Shown here: piece after piece, positions 17,551 through 27,450 of the stretch | Layout: every line of letters starts with the position of its first letter | Position numbering within the stretch: position 1 is the first letter of the stretch | DNA from: Herbaspirillum sp. AP02 | GTDB taxonomy: Bacteria > Pseudomonadota > Gammaproteobacteria > Burkholderiales > Burkholderiaceae_D | Length of the DNA stretch: 64,000 bases | Assembly (NCBI RefSeq): GCF_015767275.1 | Contig: NZ_JADWMY010000001.1 | Span: 496,001-560,000, forward strand | Reading direction: 5' to 3' | Made by a program: the position numbers and the translations under genes | The notes under the pieces: model-generated | What the model was told of the DNA's origin: nothing | The model's database searches: none | The model's input: the letters and a program-made list of their open reading frames with translations, nothing else

Positions 17551-19965
17551 TCACTTCTTGGCCAGATGCTGCCAGGTGTCGATGACGGTATCCGGGTTCA
17601 GCGAGATGGACTCGATGCCCTGCTCCATCAGCCATTCGGCGAAGTCCGGATGGTCCGAGGGACCCTGGCCGCAGATGCCAACGTACTTGCCCTTCTCGCG
17701 GCAGGTAGCGATGACCTTGGACAGCAAGGCCTGCACCGCCGGATCGCGTTCGTCGAAGTCGGCTGCCAGCAATTCCATACCGGAATCGCGGTCCAGGCCA
17801 AGGGTCAGCTGGGTCAGGTCGTTGGAACCGATGGAGAAGCCGTCGAAGTGTTCCAGGAACTGCTCGGCCAGGATGGCGTTGGACGGCACTTCGCACATCA
17901 TGATGACGCGCAGGCCGTTCTCGCCGCGCTTCAGACCGTACTTGCCCAAGAGGCCGATGACCTTCTCGGCCTGGCCCAGGGTACGCACGAAGGGCACCAT
18001 CACCTCGACGTTGGTCAGGCCCATGTCTTCGCGTACGCGCTTCATGGCCTGGCACTCCATCTGGAAGGCTTCGGCGAAGTCATGCGCCAGGTAGCGGGCG
18101 GCACCGCGGAAGCCCAGCATCGGGTTTTCCTCGTCCGGCTCGTAGCGCGAACCGCCGATCAGCTTCTTGTACTCGTTGGACTTGAAGTCCGACAGGCGCA
18201 CGATCACCGGCTTGGGCCAGAAGGCCGCAGCGATGGTGGCGATGCCTTCGGCCAGCTTGTCCACGTAGAAGGCCTTGGGCGAGGCGTGGCCACGGGCCAC
18301 CGATTCCACCGCCTTCTTCAGGTCGGCGTCGATGTTCGGGTATTCCAGGATTGCCTTGGGGTGGACACCGATGTTGTTGTTGATGATGAATTCCAGACGC
18401 GCCAGGCCCACACCGCCGTTGGGGATCGACTGGAAGTCGAAGGCCAGCTGCGGGTTACCCACGTTCATCATCACCTTCAGCGGGATCGGCGGCAGTTCAC
18501 CACGGGCCACTTCGGTCACTTCGGTTTCCAGCAGGCCGTCGTAGATCTTGCCTTCGTCGCCTTCGGCGCAGGAGACGGTGACCAGGGTGCCATCCTTCAA
18601 TATGTCGGTGGCATCGCCACAACCGACCACCGCCGGCACGCCCAGTTCACGGGCGATGATGGCGGCGTGGCAGGTACGGCCGCCACGGTTGGTGACGATG
18701 GCCGAGGCACGCTTCATCACCGGTTCCCAGTTGGGATCGGTCATGTCGGCCACCAGCACGTCGCCGGGCTGCACACGTTCCATTTCAGCCGGATCGCTGA
18801 TGACGCGCACCGGACCGGCGCCGATCTTCTGGCCGATGGCGCGACCGGTGGCCAGCACGGTGCCGGAGCTCTTGAGTTTGAAGCGCTGCTGCGCGTCGGT
18901 GGCCTTCTGCTGCGACTTCACGGTTTCCGGACGAGCCTGCAGGATGTACAGCTTGCCGTCACGACCATCCTTGCCCCATTCGATGTCCATCGGACGCTGG
19001 TAGTGCTTCTCGATGATGGTGGCGTACTTGGCCAGTTCCACCACTTCGGCGTCGGTCAGGGAATAGCGGTTGCGCAGTTCCACCGGCACGTCCACGGTCT
19101 TGACCGAGCGGCCGGCCTTGGCTTCACCGGTGAATTCCATCTTGATCAGCTTGGAACCCAGGTTGCGGCGGATCACCGGCTGCTTGCCCAGTTCCAGCAT
19201 GGGCTTGTGGACGTAGTATTCGTCCGGGTTGACCGCGCCCTGCACCACGGTCTCACCCAGGCCATAGCTGGAAGTGATGAAGACCACATCCTTGAAGCCC
19301 GATTCGGTGTCGATGGTGAACATCACGCCGGCCGCGCCGACGTCGGAGCGGACCATGCGTTGCACGCCGGCCGACAGCGCCACTTCGGCGTGAGTGAAAC
19401 CCTTGTGGACGCGATACGAGATGGCGCGGTCGTTGTAGAGCGAGGCGAAGACGTGTTTCATCGCCTCCAGAACGTTGTCGATGCCGACCACGTTCAGGAA
19501 GGTCTCCTGCTGACCGGCGAAGGACGCGTCAGGCAGGTCTTCGGCGGTCGCGGACGAACGCACGGCAAACGACATCTCGGCGGTCGAATCGGCCACCAGC
19601 TTGTCGTAGAAGGCGCGGATCTCCTGATCCAGGCACGGCTGGAACGGGGTTTCGACGATCCATTGACGGATTTCGGCGCCGGCCTGGGCCAGCGAACGCA
19701 CGTCATCGATATCCAGACCTTCGAGGCGCGTAGCGATACGGGCGGCCAGGGTCGGGCCACCGTCTGCACTATGCTCCAGGAAATCGCGGAAAGCTTGCGC
19801 AGTTGTGGCAAAACCGCCCGGCACGCGTACACCTGCGCCGGCCAGCTGGGAAATCATTTCCCCCAGCGATGCGTTTTTGCCACCGACGGACTCGACGTCC
19901 GTCATGCGAAGAGTTTCAAAGGAGGCTACGTATACCGCCCCCTGGGTGTTTGCTGCGTTGGACAT
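17551..19965 (-). CDS. ppsA: Phosphoenolpyruvate synthase (pyruvate, water dikinase)
   Basis: 804-residue gluconeogenic enzyme making PEP from pyruvate and ATP through a phospho-histidine. The N-terminal nucleotide-binding domain starts at [14 protein letters not shown]. The swivelling phosphohistidine domain has [16 protein letters not shown] with catalytic His433. The C-terminal PEP/pyruvate TIM barrel has [10 protein letters not shown] and [22 protein letters not shown]. The ATG at 19965, with AGGGG just upstream, gives the usual length; the frame extends further upstream but without family sequence. It is divergent from ppsR, whose product switches this enzyme on and off. Confidence 0.98.
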   Translation of the reverse strand: MSNAANTQGAVYVASFETLRMTDVESVGGKNASLGEMISQLAGAGVRVPGGFATTAQAFRDFLEHSADGGPTLAARIATRLEGLDIDDVRSLAQAGAEIRQWIVETPFQPCLDQEIRAFYDKLVADSTAEMSFAVRSSATAEDLPDASFAGQQETFLNVVGIDNVLEAMKHVFASLYNDRAISYRVHKGFTHAEVALSAGVQRMVRSDVGAAGVMFTIDTESGFKDVVFITSSYGLGETVVQGAVNPDEYYVHKPMLELGKQPVIRRNLGSKLIKMEFTGEAKAGRSVKTVDVPVELRNRYSLTDAEVVELAKYATIIEKHYQRPMDIEWGKDGRDGKLYILQARPETVKSQQKATDAQQRFKLKSSGTVLATGRAIGQKIGAGPVRVISDPAEMERVQPGDVLVADMTDPNWEPVMKRASAIVTNRGGRTCHAAIIARELGVPAVVGCGDATDILKDGTLVTVSCAEGDEGKIYDGLLETEVTEVARGELPPIPLKVMMNVGNPQLAFDFQSIPNGGVGLARLEFIINNNIGVHPKAILEYPNIDADLKKAVESVARGHASPKAFYVDKLAEGIATIAAAFWPKPVIVRLSDFKSNEYKKLIGGSRYEPDEENPMLGFRGAARYLAHDFAEAFQMECQAMKRVREDMGLTNVEVMVPFVRTLGQAEKVIGLLGKYGLKRGENGLRVIMMCEVPSNAILAEQFLEHFDGFSIGSNDLTQLTLGLDRDSGMELLAADFDERDPAVQALLSKVIATCREKGKYVGICGQGPSDHPDFAEWLMEQGIESISLNPDTVIDTWQHLAKK

Positions 19966-20277
19966 GACTACCCCTAGCTTGATGATAAGAAATCTTCGCG
20001 GGCGCGGCATGGGTCGGATTATTTTTGTTATTCTGCGACGGTTGCGGCAGCAGGTGCGGTGTCGAGGATGAGCCCGGGGACATGAGCAGACGCGCGCAGG
20101 TACCGAGGACGTTTGACAAGGCAAACATCATCAGGAACTCGGTCAAATTGCGCAGGCGAATGACGGTCATCAGGATGGGCTTCTCGAATTATTGCTAGGC
20201 ATTGTACCGCGTGAAATCGATTTTGTTCGTAGCACCAAACTTTTTTTCAATTTTCCAAAAGACAAGATAATCAGACC
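19966..20277. other. Divergent ppsA-ppsR intergenic region (312 bp)
   Basis: No gene, RNA or repeat was recognised. It must hold promoters for both genes. AT-rich patches at about 20016-20034 (towards ppsA) and 20189-20260 (towards ppsR) are the likely sites, but I see no convincing -35/-10 pairs. Confidence 0.5.
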
Positions 20278-21132
20278 ATGCTCGACCCCATGCCGATCCC
20301 GCACCCCTCTCCCGTCCTGGCCGCCAACCGTACCGTTTTCTTCGTCTCCGACGGCACCGGGATCACCGCAGAAACCTTCGGGCATTCGGTGCTGAGCCAG
20401 TTCGAGTTGCGCTTCAAGCAGATCCGCCTGCCCTTCATCGACACCCTGGACAAGGCCCACGACGCCACCCGCAAGATCAATGAGGCCTATCAGGTCGACG
20501 GCAAGCTGCCGATCGTCTTTTCCACCCTGGTCAAGTCGGAGCTGTCCTCGGTGATCCGCCGCGCCAAGGCCATGCACATGGACCTGTTCCAGACCTTCGT
20601 GGAGCCGCTGGAGCAGGAGCTGGAGATGAAATCCACGCACACCATCGGCCGCAGCCACAACACCACCGATTCCGAGGAATACCGCAATCGCATCGAGGCC
20701 ATCAATTTCTCGCTGGCACATGATGACGGCCAGTCCAACAAGAACCTCTCGGAAGCCGACGTGATCCTGGTGGGCGTCTCGCGCTCCGGCAAGACTCCAA
20801 CCAGCCTGTACCTGGCCATGCAGTTCGGCATCAAGTGCGCCAACTACCCCTTGATTCCGGAAGACTTCGAACGCGAAAAGCTGCCCAGCGGCCTGGTCAT
20901 GCACAAGAAGAAGATCTTCGGCCTGACCATCGCTCCCGAACGGCTCTCGGAGGTCCGTAATGAGCGCCGTCCCGGCAGCAAGTATGCAGCGCTGGAAAAT
21001 TGCCGCTATGAAATCAATGAGGCCGAAAAGATGATGCGGCGCGAAGGCATCCGCTGGATGTCCTCCACCACCAAGTCCATCGAGGAAATCGCGGCCACCA
21101 TCCTGCAGGAAATCAAGCTGGAGACACGCTGA
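20278..21132 (+). CDS. ppsR: PEP synthase regulatory protein (kinase/phosphorylase, DUF299)
   Basis: 284-residue bifunctional enzyme that inactivates PEP synthase by ADP-dependent phosphorylation and reactivates it by Pi-dependent dephosphorylation. Family motifs are [19 protein letters not shown], the P-loop [17 protein letters not shown] (about residues 163-179) and [23 protein letters not shown]. The C-terminus is [17 protein letters not shown]. The ATG at 20278 is used; a second ATG at 20290 is possible. No strong ribosome-binding site is seen. It faces ppsA, its expected target. Its last 20 nt overlap the end of the convergent DUF6314-like gene. Confidence 0.95.
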   Translation: MLDPMPIPHPSPVLAANRTVFFVSDGTGITAETFGHSVLSQFELRFKQIRLPFIDTLDKAHDATRKINEAYQVDGKLPIVFSTLVKSELSSVIRRAKAMHMDLFQTFVEPLEQELEMKSTHTIGRSHNTTDSEEYRNRIEAINFSLAHDDGQSNKNLSEADVILVGVSRSGKTPTSLYLAMQFGIKCANYPLIPEDFEREKLPSGLVMHKKKIFGLTIAPERLSEVRNERRPGSKYAALENCRYEINEAEKMMRREGIRWMSSTTKSIEEIAATILQEIKLETR

Positions 21133-21634
21133 GCTCGGGCCCAACCCCAGGCCCGCAGCGACGGGCCTGGGTCAGCACGCGGGTGCGTTTTTTGGGTCCG
21201 CTGATGAAGGTTTCCATGGTGAAGGAATCTTCAGTATCGAGGGTGTAGGCGGCGTTGTAGCAATCCGGGCCGCAGATATGATCGGCGGCCGGAGCCAGCA
21301 TCTTGTCGCGCAGCACATAGGCCTGGTACGGCTGGCCGATGCGCTCACCGTCGGCGAACAGCACCTCCAGCCGGTCGCCGCCAAAGCGATAATCGAAGAG
21401 ACGGGAAAACAGGATGGGGCGGCCCAGTGCCCCCAGCAACATGCGCAGCTGGCCGCGCTCACGGTAGATCACCTGACCGGGCAGCCCGCCCGAGGTGAAA
21501 TCGAACTCGCCGACGGCCGTAGCCTGCGGCGTCTCGCTGCCTTCCCAGATAGTCCGGCTGAACTGCCATTGCCCAAGGAAGTAGGCAGCCAGCGCGTCCA
21601 GGTCGGGGGGAGGAAATGCCGTCTCGGCCGCCAT
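21113..21634 (-). CDS. DUF6314-like protein of unknown function
   Basis: 173-residue protein with a lipocalin-like beta pattern. It contains [81 protein letters not shown] and [12 protein letters not shown]. The G-x-W-x-x-x-R...Y-R-E-x-G...H-x-C-x-x-D-x-Y series matches my memory of the DUF6314 family, which was not verified. No signal peptide. It starts 11 nt after the methyltransferase stop, so it is probably the last gene of the long envelope operon. Its 3' end overlaps ppsR by 20 nt tail to tail. Confidence 0.75.
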   Translation of the reverse strand: MAAETAFPPPDLDALAAYFLGQWQFSRTIWEGSETPQATAVGEFDFTSGGLPGQVIYRERGQLRMLLGALGRPILFSRLFDYRFGGDRLEVLFADGERIGQPYQAYVLRDKMLAPAADHICGPDCYNAAYTLDTEDSFTMETFISGPKKRTRVLTQARRCGPGVGPELSVSPA

Positions 21635-21645
21635 GGTGGCCCCGC

Positions 21646-22437
21646 TCAGCGCCCGACCGTGCGCTGGCGCAACTGTTCGAACAGACAGACCGCCGCCGCA
21701 GCGGCCACGTTGAGCGACTCCATCTGGCCCAGATGCGGGATCACCACTTCGTGCGTAGCAGCCTCCTGCAAGGCCGGCGACACGCCCTGCCCTTCATGCC
21801 CCAGCAGCCAGGCCACGGGACCGGAGAGGTCGCAATCGTAGATGGTCTGTGCCGCGTGCGAGCTGGTGGCCAGCAACGGAATGCGGCTGGCCGCGCACAA
21901 CGCGACCAGGTCCACGTTCTCGAAGATATCCAGCACGAAATGCGCCCCCATGCCAGCGCGCAAGACCTTGGGCGACCAGGCGGCGGCCGTGCCGGGAGAA
22001 CAGAATACCTGGGTCACCCCGGCCGCGGCTGCACTGCGCAGGATGGAACCGAGGTTGCCCGGGTCCTGGAGACCATCCAGCAATACCGCCGAATCCTGCA
22101 GCAACTGGGGCGCGATTGCCTGCGGGGTGGGCACCAGCAAGAGCAGCCCGACGCCGTTTTCGACGGTGCTGATGGCGTCATAGAGCTTGTCGGCCAGCAC
22201 CAGGCATTGGGCGCCCAGCGCTTCACTACGGGCCAGGATGGGCGCCACTTCGGAATGGTACTGGGCACCCTCTGCCACCACGCAGAGCTGTGGCGCACCA
22301 CGATACTGCAGCCAGGCCTGGGCCAGGTGCACGCCGTCCAGCAGGCTCTGGCCGGCGCGGCGGCGGGCCTGACTGCTGGAGGCCAGTTGCTTCAAGTCCT
22401 TGAAGAGCGGATTGTCCCTGGAACTGATCAGTTTCAT
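21646..22437 (-). CDS. TrmH/SpoU-family RNA 2'-O-methyltransferase
   Basis: 263-residue SPOUT methyltransferase. The N-terminal substrate-binding domain opens with MKLISSRDNPLFKDLKQLA. The knotted SAM-binding domain shows the three family motifs: LDGLQDPGNLGSILRSAAAAGV (about 140-161), WLLGHEGQGVS and IPHLGQMESLNVAAAAAVCLFEQLR. The exact RNA target (rRNA or tRNA) cannot be deduced. It begins 9 nt after rnhB on the same strand and is part of the same operon. Confidence 0.92.
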   Translation of the reverse strand: MKLISSRDNPLFKDLKQLASSSQARRRAGQSLLDGVHLAQAWLQYRGAPQLCVVAEGAQYHSEVAPILARSEALGAQCLVLADKLYDAISTVENGVGLLLLVPTPQAIAPQLLQDSAVLLDGLQDPGNLGSILRSAAAAGVTQVFCSPGTAAAWSPKVLRAGMGAHFVLDIFENVDLVALCAASRIPLLATSSHAAQTIYDCDLSGPVAWLLGHEGQGVSPALQEAATHEVVIPHLGQMESLNVAAAAAVCLFEQLRQRTVGR

Positions 22438-22446
22438 GCGCCCTCC

Positions 22447-23094
22447 TCACGCCACCATGACGGCCTGGCCTGACACGGCCTGGCCCGACAGCAGGGCCTT
22501 GACCGGGGCGTAGGAGCGGCGATGCACGGGCGACACACCGTGCAGGCGCAGCATCTCCAGATGCAAGGGGGTCGGATAGCCCTTGTGGCGATCAAAGCCG
22601 TAATGCGGGTAGGACGCGTGCAAGACCATCAGCGCGGCGTCGCGCGCGGTCTTGGCCAGGATGGAGGCAGCCGAGATCGCGGGCACCTTGTCGTCACCCT
22701 TGATGATGGCCTCGGAGCGGATACTCATCACCGGGCAGCGATTGCCGTCGATCAACGCCAGCGTAGGCAAGGTGGAGAGCGCTTCCACCGCGCGCCGCAT
22801 GGCCAGCATGCTGGCTTGCAGGATGTTGATCTCGTCGATTTCCTGCTCGCTGCAGGAGGCAATGGACCAGGCCAGCGCGCACTCCTTGATCTCCAGCGCC
22901 AGGCCATCGCGGGCCGCTTCGCTGAGTTTCTTGGAGTCGCGCAGGCCCTTGACCGGGCGCGCCGGGTCGAGGATCACGGCGGCCGCGAACACCGGACCGG
23001 CCAGCGGCCCACGACCCGCCTCGTCAACGCCGCAGATGATCTCTCCGGTGTGGTCGTCGAACAATGCCATTGTCTGCGGCGCCAGCTTGGGCAT
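22447..23094 (-). CDS. rnhB: Ribonuclease HII
   Basis: 215-residue endonuclease cleaving RNA from RNA-DNA hybrids and misincorporated ribonucleotides. The active-site start [14 protein letters not shown] gives Asp24 and Glu25. [10 protein letters not shown] supplies a further acidic residue, and [13 protein letters not shown] is the conserved C-terminal motif. The ATG at 23094 is chosen over an upstream in-frame TTG because AAGGA lies 8 nt before it. It follows lpxB closely (48 nt), as in many proteobacteria. Confidence 0.96.
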   Translation of the reverse strand: MPKLAPQTMALFDDHTGEIICGVDEAGRGPLAGPVFAAAVILDPARPVKGLRDSKKLSEAARDGLALEIKECALAWSIASCSEQEIDEINILQASMLAMRRAVEALSTLPTLALIDGNRCPVMSIRSEAIIKGDDKVPAISAASILAKTARDAALMVLHASYPHYGFDRHKGYPTPLHLEMLRLHGVSPVHRRSYAPVKALLSGQAVSGQAVMVA

Positions 23095-23142
23095 GGAATT
23101 TTCCTTCTTCAAAACTTGATAACGAAGCGTCGCTGTCCAGAG

Positions 23143-24318
23143 TCAGCGACGACGGGCGCCGATGACCTCGCACACGGCATTGGCGCTCTCGCGACTGGTA
23201 TCGCGCAGCAGTGCGTGGTGCATGTCGGCAAAGCGCCGCAGCAGGCGCTGCTGGTGGGCGTGGTCTTCCAACTGGTGCCACATGGCATCGGCCAGTGCGG
23301 TCGGGGTCGCCTGGTGCTGCAGCAGCTCCGGCACCAGGAAGTCCCGGGCCAGGATATTGGGCAGGCCCACCCAGGGCTGGTAGGCCATGTGACGCATGAT
23401 CTGGTACGAGGCCCAGTTGACCTTGTAGGAGATCACCATCGGCTTCTTGTACAGCGCCACTTCCAGCGAGGCCGTACCGGAGGCCACCAGCACCGCATCC
23501 GAGGCCTCCATGGCGCTGTGCGACTGGCCGCGGATGACCTGGATTTCCAGGTCTTCGTAGCCACCCTGGCGAATCTGTTCCTGGAAGAATGCCATCTGGT
23601 GATCGCCGGCCATGGGCGTGACGAACTGCAATTGTCCGTCACGCTGCCTGAGCAGGCGCGCCGCCGCCAGGAAGCCTTCACCGTTCTGCTTGAGCTCGCT
23701 CATGCGGCTGCCCGGCAGGATGGCCACCACCCGCCCCGGTCCGGTCAGACCCAGGCGCTGGCGGGCGCCTGCGGTATCCGGTTGCAGCGGAATCACCTCA
23801 GCCAGGGGATGGCCGACATAGGTCACCGGAACGCCAGCCTTGCGGTAGATGCTTTCCTCGAAAGGGAAGATGACCAGCATGTGCGATACCGCACGCTGGA
23901 TCTTCTTGATGCGCCAGCCTCGCCAGGCCCAGATCTGCGGGCCAATGAAATGGATGGTCGGGATGCCGGCCTTCTTGAGCTGCTCCTCCAGCCCCAGGTT
24001 GAACCCCGGGTAATCGACGCCGACGAAGGCGTCCGGCCGGTCGGCCAGCAGCTTGTCGCGCAGCGCGTCCTGGATGCCCTTGATCTCGCGATAGCGCGGA
24101 ATCACTTCGAACAGGCCGCGCACGGTCAGCTTGTCCATCGGCCAGTGGCTGGTGAAACCTTGTGCGGCCATATGCTCGCCGCCGATGCCGTGCAGGCGTG
24201 CCTGCGGCAGGCGTTCGCGCACGCCCGCCAGCAGCCGGCTGCCGAGCAGGTCGCCTGAACTCTCGCCGGCCACCAGTGCAATCGACTGGCGCCGCGTGAT
24301 GTCAGCGGATGATGCCAC
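23143..24318 (-). CDS. lpxB: Lipid-A-disaccharide synthase
   Basis: 391-residue GT19 enzyme joining UDP-2,3-diacylglucosamine and lipid X to give the lipid A disaccharide. It begins with [20 protein letters not shown]. Other conserved parts are [52 protein letters not shown] and [22 protein letters not shown]. Translation probably starts at the GTG at 24318, which overlaps the last 17 nt of lpxA, so the two are translationally coupled. Confidence 0.96.
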   Translation of the reverse strand: MASSADITRRQSIALVAGESSGDLLGSRLLAGVRERLPQARLHGIGGEHMAAQGFTSHWPMDKLTVRGLFEVIPRYREIKGIQDALRDKLLADRPDAFVGVDYPGFNLGLEEQLKKAGIPTIHFIGPQIWAWRGWRIKKIQRAVSHMLVIFPFEESIYRKAGVPVTYVGHPLAEVIPLQPDTAGARQRLGLTGPGRVVAILPGSRMSELKQNGEGFLAAARLLRQRDGQLQFVTPMAGDHQMAFFQEQIRQGGYEDLEIQVIRGQSHSAMEASDAVLVASGTASLEVALYKKPMVISYKVNWASYQIMRHMAYQPWVGLPNILARDFLVPELLQHQATPTALADAMWHQLEDHAHQQRLLRRFADMHHALLRDTSRESANAVCEVIGARRR

Positions 24319-25090
24319 GGGCCGAAGCCTCGATGAACTCGCGCAACATGCGGATGTACTGGGCCGAATCGGCAGACTTGGCTTCCATCTGTGCCAGCTC
24401 CTGCTTGGCCTGCTCCAGCGGCAGGTTGGCGCGGTAGATCAGCTTGTAGGCGCGCTTGATCTCCATGATCTGCTCGCTGCTGAAGCCCCGACGCTTGAGG
24501 CCTTCGCTATTGATGCCGGCCGGGACCGCACGGTTGCCGGCGGCCGTCACGAAGGGCGGCACGTCCTGGCTCACCGCCGCGGTGAAGGCGGTCATGGCAT
24601 GCGCGCCGATGTGGCAGAACTGGTGCACGGTGGTGAACCCACCCAGGAAGACGTAATCGCCCAGGTGAACGTGACCGGCCAGCGTGGCATTGTTGGCCAG
24701 GATGATGTTGTTGCCCAGCTGGCAATCGTGGGCCAGGTGGACGTAGGCCATGATCCAGTTGTCATTGCCGATGCGGGTGGCGCCGGCATCCTGGACGGTG
24801 CCACGGTTGAAGGTGACGAATTCGCGGATGGTGTTGCGGTCACCGATCTCGACGGTGGTCGGCTCGCCGGCGTACTTCTTGTCCTGGGGCGCCGCGCCGA
24901 TGGAGGCGAACTGGAAAATCTCGTTGTCGCGGCCGATGCGGGTGTGGCCTTCGATGACCACATGCGGACCGATGCGGGTGCCTGCACCGATGCGCACATC
25001 AGGGCCGATGACGGCATAGGCGCCGATCTCGACCGATTCATCGATCTGGGCTCCGGGGGCAATCACTGCGCTTGGATGGATCTTGGACAT
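24302..25090 (-). CDS. lpxA: Acyl-ACP--UDP-N-acetylglucosamine O-acyltransferase
   Basis: 262-residue left-handed beta-helix enzyme catalysing the first step of lipid A synthesis. The hexapeptide repeats run from [14 protein letters not shown] through about residue 190. The catalytic region has [18 protein letters not shown], with the active-site His in [17 protein letters not shown]. The C-terminal helical part ends [13 protein letters not shown]. The ATG at 25090 begins MSKIHPSAV, the normal start; the frame extends upstream without family sequence. Confidence 0.96.
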   Translation of the reverse strand: MSKIHPSAVIAPGAQIDESVEIGAYAVIGPDVRIGAGTRIGPHVVIEGHTRIGRDNEIFQFASIGAAPQDKKYAGEPTTVEIGDRNTIREFVTFNRGTVQDAGATRIGNDNWIMAYVHLAHDCQLGNNIILANNATLAGHVHLGDYVFLGGFTTVHQFCHIGAHAMTAFTAAVSQDVPPFVTAAGNRAVPAGINSEGLKRRGFSSEQIMEIKRAYKLIYRANLPLEQAKQELAQMEAKSADSAQYIRMLREFIEASARGIIR

Positions 25091-25155
25091 ATCCTGTGCT
25101 TCGCTTGGGTTCGCTGGATGCGCACATTGCCAAATTGCAACATGCACAATGAATC

Positions 25156-25191
25156 AGGCCCGGCGCGACCTTGCCGATCGCCGCCGGGCCT
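25156..25191 (-). terminator. Intercistronic hairpin between fabZ and lpxA
   Basis: A perfect 10-bp inverted repeat AGGCCCGGCG (25156-25165) / CGCCGGGCCT (25182-25191) lies in the 131-nt gap. No real T-tract follows on the minus strand, so it may be an attenuating or mRNA-stabilising structure rather than a true terminator. Confidence 0.4.
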
Positions 25192-25221
25192 ACCTTGCAG
25201 CCTGCCGTCAGGCCGGCCGGG

Positions 25222-25686
25222 TCAGGCGCTCTGGCTGGCGTCGGCGGCGCTGCGCATGGTGCACATGAGGTCGCCTTCGACTGCCACCTGGCCATCGACG
25301 GTGGCCACGGCGCGGTACTTCCAGATGCCACGGGCGCGACGGGTGATCTCGACTTCCATCTTCAACTGGTCGCCCGGCTCCACCGGACGCTTGAAGCGCG
25401 CATTGTCGATGCCCACGAAATAGACCACGGTGTTTTCGTCAGGCTTGCGGCCTTCGGTCAGGAAGGACAGCAGCGCGGCGGTCTGGGCCAGCGCCTCGAT
25501 CATCAGCACGCCCGGCATCACCGGCTTGTGCGGGAAGTGGCCGTTGAAGAATTCTTCATTCACGGTCACGTTCTTGATCGCGGTGATGGTCTTGCCGCTC
25601 TCCCAGTTCAGCACGCGATCGACCAGCAGCATCGGGTAACGGTGCGGCAGGTACTGTTTGATTTGATTGATGTCGAGGCTATTCAT
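25222..25686 (-). CDS. fabZ: 3-hydroxyacyl-[ACP] dehydratase FabZ
   Basis: 154-residue hot-dog-fold dehydratase of the type II fatty acid synthase. The active-site segment [22 protein letters not shown] holds catalytic His50 and Glu64. The start [25 protein letters not shown] is typical. Its ATG overlaps the lpxD stop by 8 nt, so it is translated with lpxD. Placement between lpxD and lpxA is the conserved proteobacterial order and links fatty acid elongation with lipid A acylation. Confidence 0.97.
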   Translation of the reverse strand: MNSLDINQIKQYLPHRYPMLLVDRVLNWESGKTITAIKNVTVNEEFFNGHFPHKPVMPGVLMIEALAQTAALLSFLTEGRKPDENTVVYFVGIDNARFKRPVEPGDQLKMEVEITRRARGIWKYRAVATVDGQVAVEGDLMCTMRSAADASQSA

Positions 25687-26767
25687 TCTCTTCTTGATTC
25701 TCTGAAAGCGGGGCTTGGCCCGCTTGTTCTTGTGTCAACGTTTTGAGCGATTTTTCCAACGCCCGGATTTTCTCACGCATCGTGCCCAGATTGCGCACTA
25801 ATGCCGCCGATTTTTCCCAGTCGCGGTGTTCCGTGATGGGATAGAAACCGGTGTACTGGCCTGGCGCCAGAATGGAACGCAGGGCCAAGGTGCCAGCCGA
25901 GACATGGACCTTGTCCACGATGGTGATGTGACCATGGATCATGGCCGCGCCACCGATGGAACAATACTTGCCGATGCGGGCGCTGCCGGCGATGCCGGCG
26001 CAGGCGGCAATGGCGGTATGGGCACCGATGTGGCAGTTGTGGGCTATCTGGATTTGGTTGTCGAGCTTGACGCCCTCCTCGATCACGGTATCGGCCAGCG
26101 CGCCACGGTCGATGGTGGTATTGGCACCGATTTCAACGTCGTCGCCGATCATCACGCGGCCCACCTGGGGAATCTTGATCCACTGGCCGGCCTCGTTGGC
26201 GAAACCGAAGCCGTCTGCGCCAATCACGGCGCCGGAATGGACGATGCCACGGGCGCCGATTTCGCAGGCGTAATGCAACGTGGCACGGGCGTGGAAATGG
26301 GTATCCTCGCCCACACTGGCATGGTGACCGATGAAACTGCCGGCATCGATGCGGGCACGCGCGCCGATGACGGCACCGGCTTCGATCACCACCAGCGGAC
26401 CGATCACGGCATCCGGTGCCACGCTGGCAGCGGGGTCGACCACGGCACTGGGATGGATGCCGGCTGGCGGTACCGCCTCGGCCAGGGCCTGGAAGATCTG
26501 CGCGGCACGGGCGAAATAGGCGTAAGGATTGCGGGTGACGATGCGGGCGCCGGCATAGCCCTGTACCTGGACGTCATCGGCCTCGGACAGGATCAGCGCC
26601 GCTGCCTGGGTCTGGTCGGCTTGTGCGCGGAATTTGGGATTGGAGAGGAAGGTGATGTGGCTGGAACCTGCGGCATCCAGCGGCGCGATGCCCTGGACTG
26701 CGATGTTCGCATCACCCTTCAACTGCCCGCCCAAGCGCTCGACCAATTGCTCCAGTCGAATACTCAT
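25679..26767 (-). CDS. lpxD: UDP-3-O-(3-hydroxyacyl)glucosamine N-acyltransferase
   Basis: 362-residue lipid A enzyme. The N-terminal uridine-binding domain starts [19 protein letters not shown]. The left-handed beta-helix runs from about residue 105 with many hexapeptides ([20 protein letters not shown]). The catalytic His is in [18 protein letters not shown]. The C-terminus is a helix with an extra charged tail (SENQEENE) that extends over the fabZ start. It follows skp after a terminator-like hairpin. Confidence 0.96.
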   Translation of the reverse strand: MSIRLEQLVERLGGQLKGDANIAVQGIAPLDAAGSSHITFLSNPKFRAQADQTQAAALILSEADDVQVQGYAGARIVTRNPYAYFARAAQIFQALAEAVPPAGIHPSAVVDPAASVAPDAVIGPLVVIEAGAVIGARARIDAGSFIGHHASVGEDTHFHARATLHYACEIGARGIVHSGAVIGADGFGFANEAGQWIKIPQVGRVMIGDDVEIGANTTIDRGALADTVIEEGVKLDNQIQIAHNCHIGAHTAIAACAGIAGSARIGKYCSIGGAAMIHGHITIVDKVHVSAGTLALRSILAPGQYTGFYPITEHRDWEKSAALVRNLGTMREKIRALEKSLKTLTQEQAGQAPLSENQEENE

Positions 26768-26805
26768 CTTGGCTTTCCGAATGATAGGCGTTGCCTGGAA
26801 TTACG

Positions 26806-26833
26806 ATAAAACGAAAGCCGCCTGCATGGCGGC
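26806..26833 (-). terminator. Terminator-like hairpin between skp and lpxD
   Basis: GCCGCC (26817-26822) pairs with GGCGGC (26828-26833) around a 5-nt loop. Read on the minus strand it is followed by TTTCGTTTT. It lies inside the envelope operon, so it probably reduces rather than stops transcription into lpxD. Confidence 0.5.
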
Positions 26834-26895
26834 CCCTGAAGCGACATGCGGGCGCCAGGGCGTTGCTGCCCCGCGCCCGCACGGCGGTCATGCAA

Positions 26896-27414
26896 TTACT
26901 TGGCCAGTTCCTTGAGCACCTTGTCGGTGATGTCGATACGCTTGCTGGCGTAGACGGCTTCCTGGAACACGATGTCGTACTTCTCGGCTTCGGCGATCTG
27001 GCGGATCACCTTGTTGGTGCGTTCCAGCACCACGGCCAGTTCTTCATTGCGGCGCTGGTTCAGGTCTTCACGGAACTCGCGCTGCTTGCGCTGGAATTCC
27101 TTGTCCAGGTCGGACAGGTCACGCTGACGCTTGGCGCGGTCGGAATCGGACAGCACGGCGGCGTCCTTGTCCAGCTTGTCGGACTGGGCCTTCAGACGGG
27201 CAGCCATGTCTTGCAGCTCACGATCACGCTTGGCGAATTCGGCTTCCAGCTTGGATTGGGCAGCCTTGGCCGGGGCCGCTTCACGGAAGATGCGCTCGGT
27301 GCTGACGAAGGCGATTTTCGAGCTTTCCTGCGCATGCGCAGGGGCAAAGCTCAACAGGCAGGCAGCCATCACGATGGTCTGCAGGGACAGGAACGATTTG
27401 GTCATGAACTTCAA
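26896..27414 (-). CDS. skp: Periplasmic chaperone Skp / OmpH
   Basis: 172-residue periplasmic holdase that carries unfolded outer-membrane proteins to BamA. A signal peptide (FLSLQTIVMAACLLSFAPAHA) ends at AHA-QE. KIAFVSTERIFREA opens the mature body, followed by a long charged coiled coil (LQDMAARLKAQSDKL; REFREDLNQRRNEELAVVLERT). A TTG at 27414 has GGAG 7 nt upstream; an ATG three codons later (27405) is the alternative start. It is located 36 nt after bamA, the conserved order. Confidence 0.93.
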   Translation of the reverse strand: MKFMTKSFLSLQTIVMAACLLSFAPAHAQESSKIAFVSTERIFREAAPAKAAQSKLEAEFAKRDRELQDMAARLKAQSDKLDKDAAVLSDSDRAKRQRDLSDLDKEFQRKQREFREDLNQRRNEELAVVLERTNKVIRQIAEAEKYDIVFQEAVYASKRIDITDKVLKELAK

Positions 27415-27450
27415 GATTACTCTCCGTATTACGAATCAATGATGACTGCT

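Noticed and set aside
17344-19977. An 877-codon open frame on the plus strand
   Set aside because: Antisense shadow of ppsA; the composition (Val/His/Gly/Asp-rich) is typical of such shadows.
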